The notes under the pieces were generated by a model. It worked only from the letters and a program-made list of their open reading frames with translations, was not told the DNA's origin and made no database searches. Made by a program: the position numbers and the translations under genes. Below are positions 1 through 7,977 of a stretch of 64,000 nt of DNA, one piece after another (position 1 is the stretch's first letter; each line of letters begins with the position of its first letter). The stretch spans positions 62,001 through 126,000 of the forward strand of contig JAUJOT010000007.1 of NCBI GenBank assembly GCA_030447505.1, read 5' to 3'. Source of the stretch: Solirubrobacteraceae bacterium. GTDB taxonomy: Bacteria > Actinomycetota > Thermoleophilia > Solirubrobacterales > Solirubrobacteraceae.

Positions 1-455
1 CCGGCGAGGTACAGCAGCCAGACCGCGAGCGTCCCGCACAGCGCCGCGATCGTGCGGGAGATGATCCAGATCTGCGTCGGATCGGCGGCAAAGGAGTTCG
101 AGACCCCCGCGCGGCCGCCGTGCCAGACGCCGAGCGCGAGGTGCACGAGGTACGTGTACGCGGGCGGGTTGACGTAGTAGTTCGGGTCCCAGTCGTGGCC
201 GAACATCCCGATCGCCCGCGTCACGAAGTGCGCGTTCTCGTCCGCGTTGTAGGCGTACGGCAGCCCGTGGCCGACGCCCCAGACGCGCAGCCCGAACGCG
301 AGCAGCAGGACGGCGCCGATCGCCGAGCCCCAGATCAGCTTGTCGTCGCTCGGGCGGCGAAGGCTCAGTCCGGGCGCGGTGAGAAACGCCGTCAGGCCGC
401 TCTGCTCCGGCGCCGGCGCCTGCGCGTCGCGAAACTGGCTCTCAACAGCTGACAT
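1..455 (-). CDS. GT-C (GT39/PMT-like) membrane glycosyltransferase, N-terminal part
   Basis: The frame is open from an ATG at 455 to the left window edge, giving about 151 residues. After a polar N-terminus (MSAVESQFRD) there is a first membrane span, then a periplasmic loop with ADENAHF and NPPAYTYL, which resembles the acidic-pair loop of GT-C enzymes that use polyprenol-phosphate sugars. A second hydrophobic stretch precedes the edge. The start overlaps the 3' end of the upstream GT-C gene by 14 bp, so the two are probably co-translated. The acceptor and sugar are unknown. The C-terminal two thirds lie outside the window. Confidence 0.75.
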   Translation of the reverse strand, partial: MSAVESQFRDAQAPAPEQSGLTAFLTAPGLSLRRPSDDKLIWGSAIGAVLLLAFGLRVWGVGHGLPYAYNADENAHFVTRAIGMFGHDWDPNYYVNPPAYTYLVHLALGVWHGGRAGVSNSFAADPTQIWIISRTIAALCGTLAVWLLYLA

Positions 456-1992
456 AGGCGGCGTAGTACCGGCTCGTCGCGACGCGGACGAAGCCGGGCG
501 GCGGCAGGTTGTCGGCGGACTCGTCGTTGTCGGTCACGAACGCCTGCTTGAAGATCGCCGGGCGGTCGTGCACGAGGATCGCGACCCCGCGGCTGGGCGG
601 CGGAGGGTCGGGAACCTTCTGCGTCCGCAGGCTCGAGCGCGCGAGCACGTCCGACTGCGGCCGATCGAGGATCCAGCGAACATCCGGGATGAGCTTGTGA
701 TTTGGCACGTAGGCGGGTCCGCAGCGCAGCGCGCGGACGACTTCGGGGTCGTGCAGCACGCGCTCGAGCGCGACATGCGCGTCGCCGCGGAAGCGCAGCT
801 CGTTGCGCAGCTGCTCCAGGTTAACGCGCGTCGCGGTGAAGACGGCCCCGAAGATCACGATCGCCAGCGCTCCCGTCGCCCACAGCCGGCGCCAGCTCGT
901 GCCGCGCTCGAGCATCGTCCAGCCGGCGATGAAGACCGCCGCGAAGATCATCGCGCACAGCGACGGGACGAGCAGGTAGCGGTCGATCACCGACAGGCCC
1001 GCGACGCCGACGAGCGCGAACGTGCCCGCCCCGATCGCGAACAGCACGAGCGGCATCAGCGCCCGGCGCGGCGTCAACACGACCGCCAGCACGACGCCCG
1101 CGATGCCGGCGATCACGACCGGGAACTTCGCGAGCTTGACGAGGAAGGCGTACAGCGCCGCCGGGACGGCCGCGCCGCCCTTGTTGCGCCCGAGCTCCTC
1201 GGCGAGGTCCCGCGTTCCCGTCAACGAGTACAGCGGGTTGCCGGTGACGGCGAAGTCGACGGCGACCCAGACGAGCGGGCCGATCGCCGCCAGCGCGGCG
1301 TACAGCGCGCGCTGCTTCCACGTCGCGCGCGGCACGAGCCACAGCCAGTAGACGCCCGCCAGCAGCCAGGCCTCCGGCCGCATCAGCCCAGCCGCGGCCA
1401 GCAGCCCCAGCACGAGCAGCGGATGTCGGCGCGGCGCGCGCAGCTCGATCACGGCCGCCCAGACGACGACGGCGAGGTACGGGATGTCGATGTAGCCGCG
1501 TGCCGCGAGGAACGGGAAGTCGAAGCGCGTGACGAGCAGCACCGCCGCGACGGCGCCGACGAGCGGCGTGAACGCGGTCTTGCCGAGCGCGTAGAGCGCG
1601 GCGACGAGCGCGAGGAACGAGATCACGGTGCAGGCGACCAGCACCCGGTCGGCGCTGTCGCCCAGCGGCGTCAGCAGCGCGCCGAACGCGATCGCCAGCG
1701 GATGCTCGGTCGGCGCGCGATAGGCCTCGAAGGACAGCGCGTCAAGTCCGACGAGCTCGCGGCCCCACAGCAGCGAGTAGTACGAGTCGTAGTTGGGATA
1801 CGTCGGGTAGACGACGAAGCCGATCAGCGCGGCGAGCGCGAGAATGCCCGTGCCGAGGCGTTCGAGCACGGCGACGCGCACCGTCGGCACGCGGCGGCGC
1901 CTCTCGGAGGGAGCCTCGGCGGGCGACGGCGACGTGACGGCGGCCGGGCTGGCGGTCTCGGGCACGGATGACGCTGCGATGGCCGTTAGCAT
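442..1992 (-). CDS. polytopic membrane glycosyltransferase-like protein (GT-C type)
   Basis: 516 residues. A variable Pro/Ser-rich cytoplasmic N-terminus of about 40 residues is followed by roughly ten hydrophobic spans and a soluble C-terminal tail of about 110 residues. The first external loop contains PNYDSYYSLLWGREL and EAYRAPTEHP, in the position where GT-C transferases carry the catalytic Asp. This suggests transfer of a sugar from a lipid-phosphate donor outside the membrane. The open frame continues upstream, but the ATG at 1992 is chosen because it precedes the hydrophobic core and leaves 18 bp to the divergent GT2 gene. An internal start near the first span is possible. Family-level function only. 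Confidence 0.75.
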   Translation of the reverse strand: MLTAIAASSVPETASPAAVTSPSPAEAPSERRRRVPTVRVAVLERLGTGILALAALIGFVVYPTYPNYDSYYSLLWGRELVGLDALSFEAYRAPTEHPLAIAFGALLTPLGDSADRVLVACTVISFLALVAALYALGKTAFTPLVGAVAAVLLVTRFDFPFLAARGYIDIPYLAVVVWAAVIELRAPRRHPLLVLGLLAAAGLMRPEAWLLAGVYWLWLVPRATWKQRALYAALAAIGPLVWVAVDFAVTGNPLYSLTGTRDLAEELGRNKGGAAVPAALYAFLVKLAKFPVVIAGIAGVVLAVVLTPRRALMPLVLFAIGAGTFALVGVAGLSVIDRYLLVPSLCAMIFAAVFIAGWTMLERGTSWRRLWATGALAIVIFGAVFTATRVNLEQLRNELRFRGDAHVALERVLHDPEVVRALRCGPAYVPNHKLIPDVRWILDRPQSDVLARSSLRTQKVPDPPPPSRGVAILVHDRPAIFKQAFVTDNDESADNLPPPGFVRVATSRYYAAYVSC

Positions 1993-2010
1993 TCCACGCG
2001 GACCCGCCGC

Positions 2011-3072
2011 ATGAAGCTGATCATCCAGATCCCCTGCTTCAACGAGGAGCAGACGCTCCCGCTCGTGCTCGCGGATCTTCCGCGACGAATGGACGGCTTC
2101 GACGCGGTCGAATGGCTGATCATCGACGACGGCTCGTCGGACCGGACGATCGAGGTCGCCCGCGAGGGCGGCGTGCACCACATCGTGCGCCTGACGAACA
2201 ACAAGGGGCTGGCGGCGGGATTCCAGGCCGGCCTCGACGCCTGCCTGAAGCTCGGCGCGGACGTGATCGTCAACACCGACGGCGACAACCAGTACGACGG
2301 CAAGGACATCCCCAAGCTCGTCGGGCCGATCCTCGACGGCAAGGCCGACATGGTCGTCGGCAACCGCGAGGTCCACACGATCGAGCACTTCTCGCCGCTG
2401 AAGGTCACGCTCCAGCGGCTGGGCTCCTGGGTCGTGCGCCAGGCCTCCTCGACCGAGGTCCCCGACACGACGTCCGGCTTTCGCGCCTACAACCGCGAGG
2501 CCGCGATCCAGATGGCGGTCGTCTCGAAGTTCACCTACACGCTGGAGACGATCATCCAGGCGGGCAAGCAGCTCGTCGCGATCGACCATGTCGCGATCGG
2601 AACGAATCCCAAGACACGGGAGTCGCGCCTGTTTCCGTCGATGTGGTCCTACGTACGGCGCAACTCGGTCTCGATCTTTCGCATCTACTCGCAGTACGAG
2701 CCGCTGCGGGTGTTCATGACCGCGGCCGCGGTGGTCGGGCTCATCGCCATGATCGTCTGGGCGCGCTTCGCCTACTTCTACATCTTCGAGGACGAGGGCA
2801 AGGGCCACGTGCAGTCGCTGATCCTCGGCGCGGTGCTGTTCAATGCGGCGATGGTGCTCGCGGCGCTCGGCGTGATGGGCGACCTCATGTCGGCGCAGCG
2901 CACGATGATCCAGCGCACCTTCGAGCGCGTGCGGCGCATCGAGCTGCAACTCGGCGTCGCCCCGTCGCACTACGAGCCGGGCGCGACCCCCACCGGCCAG
3001 GCCCCGACGACCGGCGCGGCCGCGGGCGCCGCGACCGGCAAGACCGAGGAGCGCGACGTGGTGCGGTTGTGA
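2011..3072 (+). CDS. glycosyltransferase family 2, polyprenol-phosphate sugar synthase type
   Basis: 353 residues. The GT-A domain covers about residues 1-230, with IPCFNEEQTL at the N-terminus, the nucleotide-binding IIDDGSSDRT, and the metal-binding DGDNQYDGKD that resembles the DxD/QxxD region of DPM1-type enzymes. Two C-terminal membrane spans (about 235-260 and 275-300) anchor it, followed by an Ala/Gly/Thr-rich tail. Such enzymes load a sugar from a nucleotide donor onto polyprenyl phosphate, which would supply the GT-C transferases encoded just upstream on the other strand. It overlaps the next gene by 4 bp (GTGA). Confidence 0.85.
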   Translation: MKLIIQIPCFNEEQTLPLVLADLPRRMDGFDAVEWLIIDDGSSDRTIEVAREGGVHHIVRLTNNKGLAAGFQAGLDACLKLGADVIVNTDGDNQYDGKDIPKLVGPILDGKADMVVGNREVHTIEHFSPLKVTLQRLGSWVVRQASSTEVPDTTSGFRAYNREAAIQMAVVSKFTYTLETIIQAGKQLVAIDHVAIGTNPKTRESRLFPSMWSYVRRNSVSIFRIYSQYEPLRVFMTAAAVVGLIAMIVWARFAYFYIFEDEGKGHVQSLILGAVLFNAAMVLAALGVMGDLMSAQRTMIQRTFERVRRIELQLGVAPSHYEPGATPTGQAPTTGAAAGAATGKTEERDVVRL

Positions 3073-3704
3073 CGCCCGCCGCCCCGGACGTGACCGTCGA
3101 CCGCGAGGGCACGGTCACCGGCAACACCTACGACAAGTACGGCTCCGCGAACCCCGTCGTGCGGCGCCTGATGAGCGCCTTCCAGCGCACGCTCGACGAG
3201 CTCTTCGAGCAGGCCGACCCGCAGTCGCTGCTCGACGTCGGCTGCGGCGAGGCGGTGCTCACGCACAAGTGGGCGCAGCGGCTGGGCGGCCGCCGGGTGG
3301 TCGGGATCGACCTCGACGACCCGCAGCTGCACGCGCTCTGGGAGCAGCGCCGCGCGCCGAACCTCACCTACAAGGTGATGAAGGCCGAGAACCTGCCCTT
3401 CGACGACGGCGAGTTCGATGTCGCGACGGCGATCGAGGTGCTCGAGCACGTCCCCGACCCCGAGCACACGGTCGCCGAGATGGCGCGCGTCGCGAGCGGC
3501 CACCTGCTCGTGTCGGTGCCGCGCGAGCCGATCTGGCGCGCGCTGAACATGGCTCGCGGCGCCTACCTGAAGGATCTCGGCAACACGCCGGGACACCTCA
3601 ACCACTGGTCCAAGCGCAGCTTCCTCTCGCTGCTGTCCCGCCACGGCGACGTCGTCCAGGCGCGCTCGCCGTTTCCGTGGACCATGCTGCTTGTCCGCCT
3701 CTAG
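3069..3704 (+). CDS. class I SAM-dependent methyltransferase (type 11)
   Basis: 211 residues from a GTG at 3069 that overlaps the stop of the GT2 gene (GTGA). The SAM-binding motif I is LLDVGCGEAVLT, followed by VVGIDLDDPQ, AENLPFDDGEFDVAT and the EVLEHVPDPE motif typical of Methyltransf_11. The position inside a glycan operon suggests that it methylates a sugar or lipid carrier, which is inferred from context only. Its 3' end overlaps the flippase gene by 14 bp. Confidence 0.85.
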   Translation: MTPAAPDVTVDREGTVTGNTYDKYGSANPVVRRLMSAFQRTLDELFEQADPQSLLDVGCGEAVLTHKWAQRLGGRRVVGIDLDDPQLHALWEQRRAPNLTYKVMKAENLPFDDGEFDVATAIEVLEHVPDPEHTVAEMARVASGHLLVSVPREPIWRALNMARGAYLKDLGNTPGHLNHWSKRSFLSLLSRHGDVVQARSPFPWTMLLVRL

Positions 3705-4998
3705 TATCGGCGTCTCACCCCCGCGGTCGGGCTACGGGCGCGGCGCGCGGGTCCTCTCGATCGGGATCGCGACGACCGGCCTGGTCACGTTCGCGTACTT
3801 CGCGCTCGCCGCGCATGCGCTCGGGGACGTCGAGTACAAGCGCATCGCGCTCGTCTGGTCGATCATGTTCGTCGTCGCGTCGGTGATCTACCGCCCGATC
3901 GAGCAGCTGCTGTCGCGCACGATCGCCGACGGCCGCGCACGCGGCCACGGCGGCGGCCACAACCTGCGCGTCGCGCTGCTGATCCAGGCCGCGTTCGCGC
4001 TGACCTTCCTCGCCGTCGCGCTGGCTCTGCGCGACCTGCTGCAGAACGACCTCTTCGACGGCTCGGCGGCCCTGTACTGGGTGCTCGTCGTGGGCGTCCT
4101 CGCGTACGCGGCGAGCTACTTCGCGCGCGGCTTCCTGGCAGGCCACCAGCGCTTCGAGCTGTACGGCCTGCTGGTCTTCCTGGAGGCGATCTCGCGCGTC
4201 TGCTTCGCGCTGGCGGTCGTCGTCGGGGTCGCATCCGGGCAGTCGGCGGTGGCGCTCGGGATGGCCGCCGCGCCGCTTCTGTCGCTGCTCGTCGTGCCGT
4301 GGTTCTTCGCGCGCCGCGAGCAGCACCGGCCGCTCGACGTCAGCGCCGTCGAGAAGACCGGGGGCGGCCTGACACTGCGCCACGGCGTCCCGTTCGCGGC
4401 CGCGGTCTTCGGCGTCATGGTCGCCGAGCAGACGCTGCTCAACGCGGCGGTGCTGACCGTCGAGGGCACGTCTGCCGACGCCGCGCTGGCGGGCATCGTG
4501 TTCAGCGTGCTGCTCATCGCGCGGGCGCCGCTGCAGCTCTTCCAGGCCGTTCAGGGCTCGCTGCTGCCACACCTCGCGGGCCTGCACGCGACCGCGAGCG
4601 CGGCGGACTTCCGCCGCGCGATCCGCGTCACCGTGCTGGCGATCGGCGCCTTCGCGCTGGCCGTCGCGCTCGGGCTGTTCGCGGTCGGCCCGCCGGTCGT
4701 CGGCGGCCTCTTCGACATCGACCGCGACATCGGTCGCGGCGGCCTGGCGCTCGTCGGCCTCGGGATGGGCTTTCACCTCATCGCCGGGACCCTCAACCAG
4801 GCTGCGCTCGCGCGCGGGCAGGCGCTCGGCGCGGCGCTTGCATGGCTGTCGTGCGCAGGCGCCTTCGTGGCGTGGATGCTGAGCCCCGCGATCGACGACC
4901 AGCTGCTGCGCACGGAGGTCGGCTACTGCTGCGCGACGGCGCTGCTCGCCGTACTGCTCGCCGGGATCTATCGCGCCGGCGATCGCGCTACGGCGTAG
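3691..4998 (+). CDS. polysaccharide/lipid-linked sugar flippase (Wzx/MVF-like)
   Basis: 435 residues with about 12 hydrophobic spans spread over the whole length and short charged loops, as in the MOP exporter superfamily (Wzx, MurJ). The reading frame begins with TTG at 3691 (MSASSIGVSP) inside the end of the methyltransferase gene. It probably moves the lipid-linked product of the neighbouring glycosyltransferases across the membrane. The last 11 bp overlap the convergent DUF2149 gene. Confidence 0.8.
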   Translation: MSASSIGVSPPRSGYGRGARVLSIGIATTGLVTFAYFALAAHALGDVEYKRIALVWSIMFVVASVIYRPIEQLLSRTIADGRARGHGGGHNLRVALLIQAAFALTFLAVALALRDLLQNDLFDGSAALYWVLVVGVLAYAASYFARGFLAGHQRFELYGLLVFLEAISRVCFALAVVVGVASGQSAVALGMAAAPLLSLLVVPWFFARREQHRPLDVSAVEKTGGGLTLRHGVPFAAAVFGVMVAEQTLLNAAVLTVEGTSADAALAGIVFSVLLIARAPLQLFQAVQGSLLPHLAGLHATASAADFRRAIRVTVLAIGAFALAVALGLFAVGPPVVGGLFDIDRDIGRGGLALVGLGMGFHLIAGTLNQAALARGQALGAALAWLSCAGAFVAWMLSPAIDDQLLRTEVGYCCATALLAVLLAGIYRAGDRATA

Positions 4999-5344
4999 CG
5001 GTCGCCTTGCCTTCGACGTAGACGAGCCGGCCGTCGGCGAGGCGAAAGACCTCGCCGACGCGGCGACCGGAGCCGGTGATCGTCTTCTTGGAGAGCCGCA
5101 CCGTCCTGATCTCGTCGCCCTCCTTGACGATCAGCGTCTGGCTGTTGGGCTCTGTGCGCAGGATCGTGACGTTGGACTGCGTCAGCAGGTCGGTGAGGTT
5201 GACGGACTGCAGCGCGGCGAGCAGGAACGCGACGGCCAGCACGATCCCGAGGTCGAAGAGGTTGACCAGGCCGTCGAGCGGGTCGCCGCCGCGATCGCCG
5301 CGCCGCTGCGCCCGCGGCGTGACCCGGCTGCGCGCGATGCTCAC
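4988..5344 (-). CDS. DUF2149 protein, single-span ExbD/TolR-like partner
   Basis: 118 residues. A basic N-terminus leads to DPLDGLVNLFDLGIVLAVAF, one membrane helix with an Asp at its entry, as in ExbD/TolR/MotB. A periplasmic domain follows, ending with the DUF2149 hallmark GEVFRLADGRLVYVEG. DUF2149 proteins are usually found beside MotA/TolQ/ExbB proteins, and here the ExbB-like gene overlaps it by 4 bp. I infer that it is the small subunit of a proton-driven membrane complex; the role is unproven. Confidence 0.75.
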   Translation of the reverse strand: MSIARSRVTPRAQRRGDRGGDPLDGLVNLFDLGIVLAVAFLLAALQSVNLTDLLTQSNVTILRTEPNSQTLIVKEGDEIRTVRLSKKTITGSGRRVGEVFRLADGRLVYVEGKATATP

Positions 5345-5979
5345 CGCTCCTCCCGCGGTTCCAGCGCGGCCACGACGTACTCGAGGTCGGACAGGTCCTG
5401 CGCGTACAGGCGGTCGCGCACAAGCGAGATCGAGAACGCGACAGCGCCGATCAGCAGGCCCAGGACGGTGATGCTGAACGCCACGCGCAGGTTCTCCGAC
5501 AGCTGCGCGACGTTGCCGTCGGCGAGCCCCTCGAGCGCCGGCGACAGCGGGATCAGCGTCCCCATCAGGCCCAGCGCGGGACCGAAGCGCACGAGCATAC
5601 GGCTGCGCTCGAGCTTGCGCAGCGAGCCGAGGTCGAAGTCCGCCAGCGCCTTCGCGCGGCGCTCGTCGGCGCCTGGCTGCCCGTGCTGCGCGACGACCGT
5701 CGACAGCGTGTCCGCCATCTGCGCGCTCGACGCCAGCGGCATCAGCGCGCGCTCGGCCTCGGACAGGTCGCTGGACTCGAGCGCCGCCCGCGCGCTGGCG
5801 GTGGCCTGCGCGACGCGCTCGCCACCGTCGCTGCGGCCGCGCCGCAGCAGCTCGACGACGAACGCGCCGAGGTCCAGCAGCAGGAAGGCCAGCGCGGCGA
5901 TCGCGGCCGCGAAGACCGGGATCCGCAACGCGTTCGCGAGTTCGAAGAGGAGCTCCTCGATACCGGAGACGGCGATCAT
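5341..5979 (-). CDS. MotA/TolQ/ExbB proton-channel family protein
   Basis: 212 residues. There is one N-terminal span (about 18-40), a cytoplasmic Ala/Glu-rich segment, then RFGPALGLMGTLIPLSPALEGL and VAFSITVLGLLIGAVAFSIS, which match the conserved GxxxTLxPL and second/third helices of ExbB/TolQ. Both ends overlap neighbours by 4 bp (ATGA at 5976-5979 and 5341-5344), so it is tightly coupled to the PKD gene and the DUF2149 gene. Inferred to conduct protons and drive the partner protein. Confidence 0.85.
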   Translation of the reverse strand: MIAVSGIEELLFELANALRIPVFAAAIAALAFLLLDLGAFVVELLRRGRSDGGERVAQATASARAALESSDLSEAERALMPLASSAQMADTLSTVVAQHGQPGADERRAKALADFDLGSLRKLERSRMLVRFGPALGLMGTLIPLSPALEGLADGNVAQLSENLRVAFSITVLGLLIGAVAFSISLVRDRLYAQDLSDLEYVVAALEPREER

Positions 5980-7097
5980 GCGACGCGCAGTCTGACGCCT
6001 CGGCGCTCGCGCAGCGCGCCCAGCGAGAAGAAGGTCATGGCGAGCAGCCCGGTGAGGGGGATCTCGATGCCGCCGCCATCGCGGTCGTCGCCCGCCCTGC
6101 GCCTCCCGCCCGCGGGCGCACCGGCGGCCGTGCCGGTCGGCAGCTTGCTGATCGTCGTGCCGGGATCGTCGATGAGCAGGCCCGAGATCGTGACGCCGAA
6201 CGGCTTCTTCGGCTTCGGCTTCGGCTTGGGCTTGGGCTTGGGCTTCGGGGCGGCCGCCGGGCCCGACGTCCCGGACCGGTCGCTGCCCGCCCCGCTGCCG
6301 CCACCCGAGCCGCCCTGGCCGCCGGCACCTGCGCCGCCCCCCGATCCGGGCACCTGCGAGCTGCCGGCCCCGCTGCCGGGCGCCTGCGTGGTCGGTTGCG
6401 GCGGCGGGTCGCCGACGCTGACGTCGACGTCGTCGTGGCCGACGCAGGACGTCGCGCAGCGCCCGGTCGATCCGCCCGTCCCGGTGACCGTGACGCGCGG
6501 CGCGTAGTCGCCGCCAAGCTCGTAGACGTGCGTGACGACGCGGCCGCTCGCCGGCGCGCTGCCGTCGTCGAAGTCCCACTCGTAGCTGAGCTGCGCGCCG
6601 GGCGGCGAGAAGCGCACGCGGGCGCTGAGCGTGACGCTCTGGCTCGCCTCGATTCGGCTGCGGTCGACGGACGCGACGACGGTGACGTCGCCGCCGTTGA
6701 CGCTGACCTGTAGCGGCCCGGTGTCGGCCGTCGCGGAGATCGTGGTGGCGCCGTGCCTGAAGCGCGTCGTCGTCCCGTCGTCGGTGATGCGTTCGCCGAG
6801 CTCGCGCTGCGTGAGCGCGACCGAGCCGGCGTCCTCGCGCGTGATGTTCACGAACGTGACCGCGCTGGGATCGATCCCGTGCTGCTCGAGCAGCGACCGG
6901 ATCGAGAGGCCTCCCGCGAAGCGCGCGCCCGAGATCTCGATCGGCCGCGGCTCCGTGTTGAGGAAGAGCGTCACGCCGGGGCCGGCGGCCTGCGCCGCAG
7001 CCGGCAGCAGCCCGGCGAGCAGGCCGGCCAGCAGGAGCCCTGTGAGGATCGCGCGCAGGTCGCGGAAGCTACCTGACGCGGTCGCGCGAGTCGTCAG
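5976..7097 (-). CDS. secreted PKD-domain protein with (Lys-Pro)6 linker and C-terminal anchor; CTG start inferred
   Basis: 373 residues if started at CTG 7097. A signal peptide (RAILTGLLLAGLLAGLLP, then AAAQA) is in frame but has no ATG, GTG or TTG before it. The CTG overlaps the rpe stop as CTGA, matching the ATGA overlaps of this operon. The mature protein has an N-terminal domain, a PKD domain (LSYEWDFDDGS, about 165-230), a Gly/Ser-rich spacer, six Lys-Pro repeats, and a C-terminal hydrophobic anchor ending in Arg-rich residues. The Lys-Pro spacer recalls TonB. Without the CTG, the first usual start is GTG 6974, which removes the signal peptide. Sits upstream of the ExbB-like and DUF2149 genes. 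Confidence 0.75.
   Translation of the reverse strand: MTTRATASGSFRDLRAILTGLLLAGLLAGLLPAAAQAAGPGVTLFLNTEPRPIEISGARFAGGLSIRSLLEQHGIDPSAVTFVNITREDAGSVALTQRELGERITDDGTTTRFRHGATTISATADTGPLQVSVNGGDVTVVASVDRSRIEASQSVTLSARVRFSPPGAQLSYEWDFDDGSAPASGRVVTHVYELGGDYAPRVTVTGTGGSTGRCATSCVGHDDVDVSVGDPPPQPTTQAPGSGAGSSQVPGSGGGAGAGGQGGSGGGSGAGSDRSGTSGPAAAPKPKPKPKPKPKPKKPFGVTISGLLIDDPGTTISKLPTGTAAGAPAGGRRRAGDDRDGGGIEIPLTGLLAMTFFSLGALRERRGVRLRVA
6211..6246. repeat. six tandem 6-bp units encoding (Lys-Pro)6
   Basis: Six perfect or near-perfect copies of ggctt(c/g) encode the Lys-Pro linker of the PKD protein on the minus strand. Copy-number change by slippage would alter the linker by whole Lys-Pro units without breaking the frame. 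Confidence 0.8.
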
Positions 7098-7753
7098 CAG
7101 CCCGCCGCGGCGGCGATCTCGCGGAACGTGGCGGCCGGATCGTCGGAGCCGAAGATCGCCGAGCCCGCGACGAACCAGGTTGCGCCGGCCTCCGCGCAGT
7201 CGGCCGCCGTCTGCGGGTTGATGCCACCGTCGACCTCGACCGGGACGCCGTCGCCGAGCATCGCGCGCACGCGGCGGATCTTCTCGAGCTGGTTGCGCAG
7301 AAACGGCTGCCCGCCCCAGCCCGGGTTGACGGTCATGATCAGCGCGAGGTCGAGCTCGGCCTGGCCGAAGTGCTCGGGCGGCGTGGCGGGGCAGACGACG
7401 AGGCCCGCCTTGGCGCCCGCGTCGCGGATCGCCGACAGCGTGTAGTCGATGTGCGGCGTCGACTCGGCGTGGATCGTGATCCCGTCCGCGCCGGCCTTGG
7501 CGAACTCGGCGACGTGCTTCTCGGGGCTCTCGATCATGAGGTGCACGTCGAGGTATGTCTCGTCGGGCAGCGCATCGCGCAGCGCCGAGACGATGATCGG
7601 GCCGAAGGTGATCGGCGGGACGAAGTGACCGTCCATGACGTCGCAGTGGATGACGCGCGCGCCCGCGTCCATCACCTCGCGCACCTGGGCGACAAGGTTG
7701 GCGAAGTCGGCCGACAGGATCGACGGCGCGACGTGGCGTTCGGTGAGGGGCAC
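7094..7753 (-). CDS. rpe: ribulose-phosphate 3-epimerase
   Basis: 219 residues, the usual size. Interconverts ribulose 5-phosphate and xylulose 5-phosphate in the pentose phosphate pathway. Motifs in order are APSILSADFANL, HCDVMDGHFVPPITFGP (metal ligands and the second catalytic Asp region), DVHLMIESP, MTVNPGWGGQPF and EVDGGIN. The GTG at 7753 is chosen because it lies just before the conserved N-terminus; the open frame extends upstream into non-homologous sequence. Starts 5 bp after the zinc-ribbon gene and ends in a CTGA overlap with the PKD gene. Confidence 0.95.
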   Translation of the reverse strand: MPLTERHVAPSILSADFANLVAQVREVMDAGARVIHCDVMDGHFVPPITFGPIIVSALRDALPDETYLDVHLMIESPEKHVAEFAKAGADGITIHAESTPHIDYTLSAIRDAGAKAGLVVCPATPPEHFGQAELDLALIMTVNPGWGGQPFLRNQLEKIRRVRAMLGDGVPVEVDGGINPQTAADCAEAGATWFVAGSAIFGSDDPAATFREIAAAAGC

Positions 7754-7758
7754 GTTCC

Positions 7759-7977
7759 TCAGATCTCCCGCAGCATCGAGGCTGAGCAGGCGTTGCAGGA
7801 CATGATCGCGGTCTTCGACATCCGCACGATCGTAGAATGCTCGCCGCAGTCGGGGCACAGCGAGCACAGCTCGAAGCGGTGCAGGCAGTACACGCAGCGG
7901 TAGCGCCCGGGCAGATTCGCGGGCCGCAGCCAGGGCTCCTTGCAGTTCGGGCACGTCATGCCGATCTCGCTGGTCAT
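7759..7977 (-). CDS. small zinc-ribbon protein (YfgJ-like)
   Basis: 72 residues with four Cys pairs: CPNC, CVYC, CSLCPDC and CNAC. The arrangement, with two zinc knuckles around a central LCPDC, resembles the YfgJ zinc-ribbon family. The ATG overlaps the rsmB stop (ATGA), and rpe follows after 5 bp. The function is unknown; the location in a translation-associated operon is the only hint. Confidence 0.8.
   Translation of the reverse strand: MTSEIGMTCPNCKEPWLRPANLPGRYRCVYCLHRFELCSLCPDCGEHSTIVRMSKTAIMSCNACSASMLREI

Noticed and set aside
340-1971. 543-codon open frame on the plus strand
   Set aside because: Arg/Asp/Glu-rich antisense shadow of the GT-C gene; no domain and no natural hydrophobic pattern.
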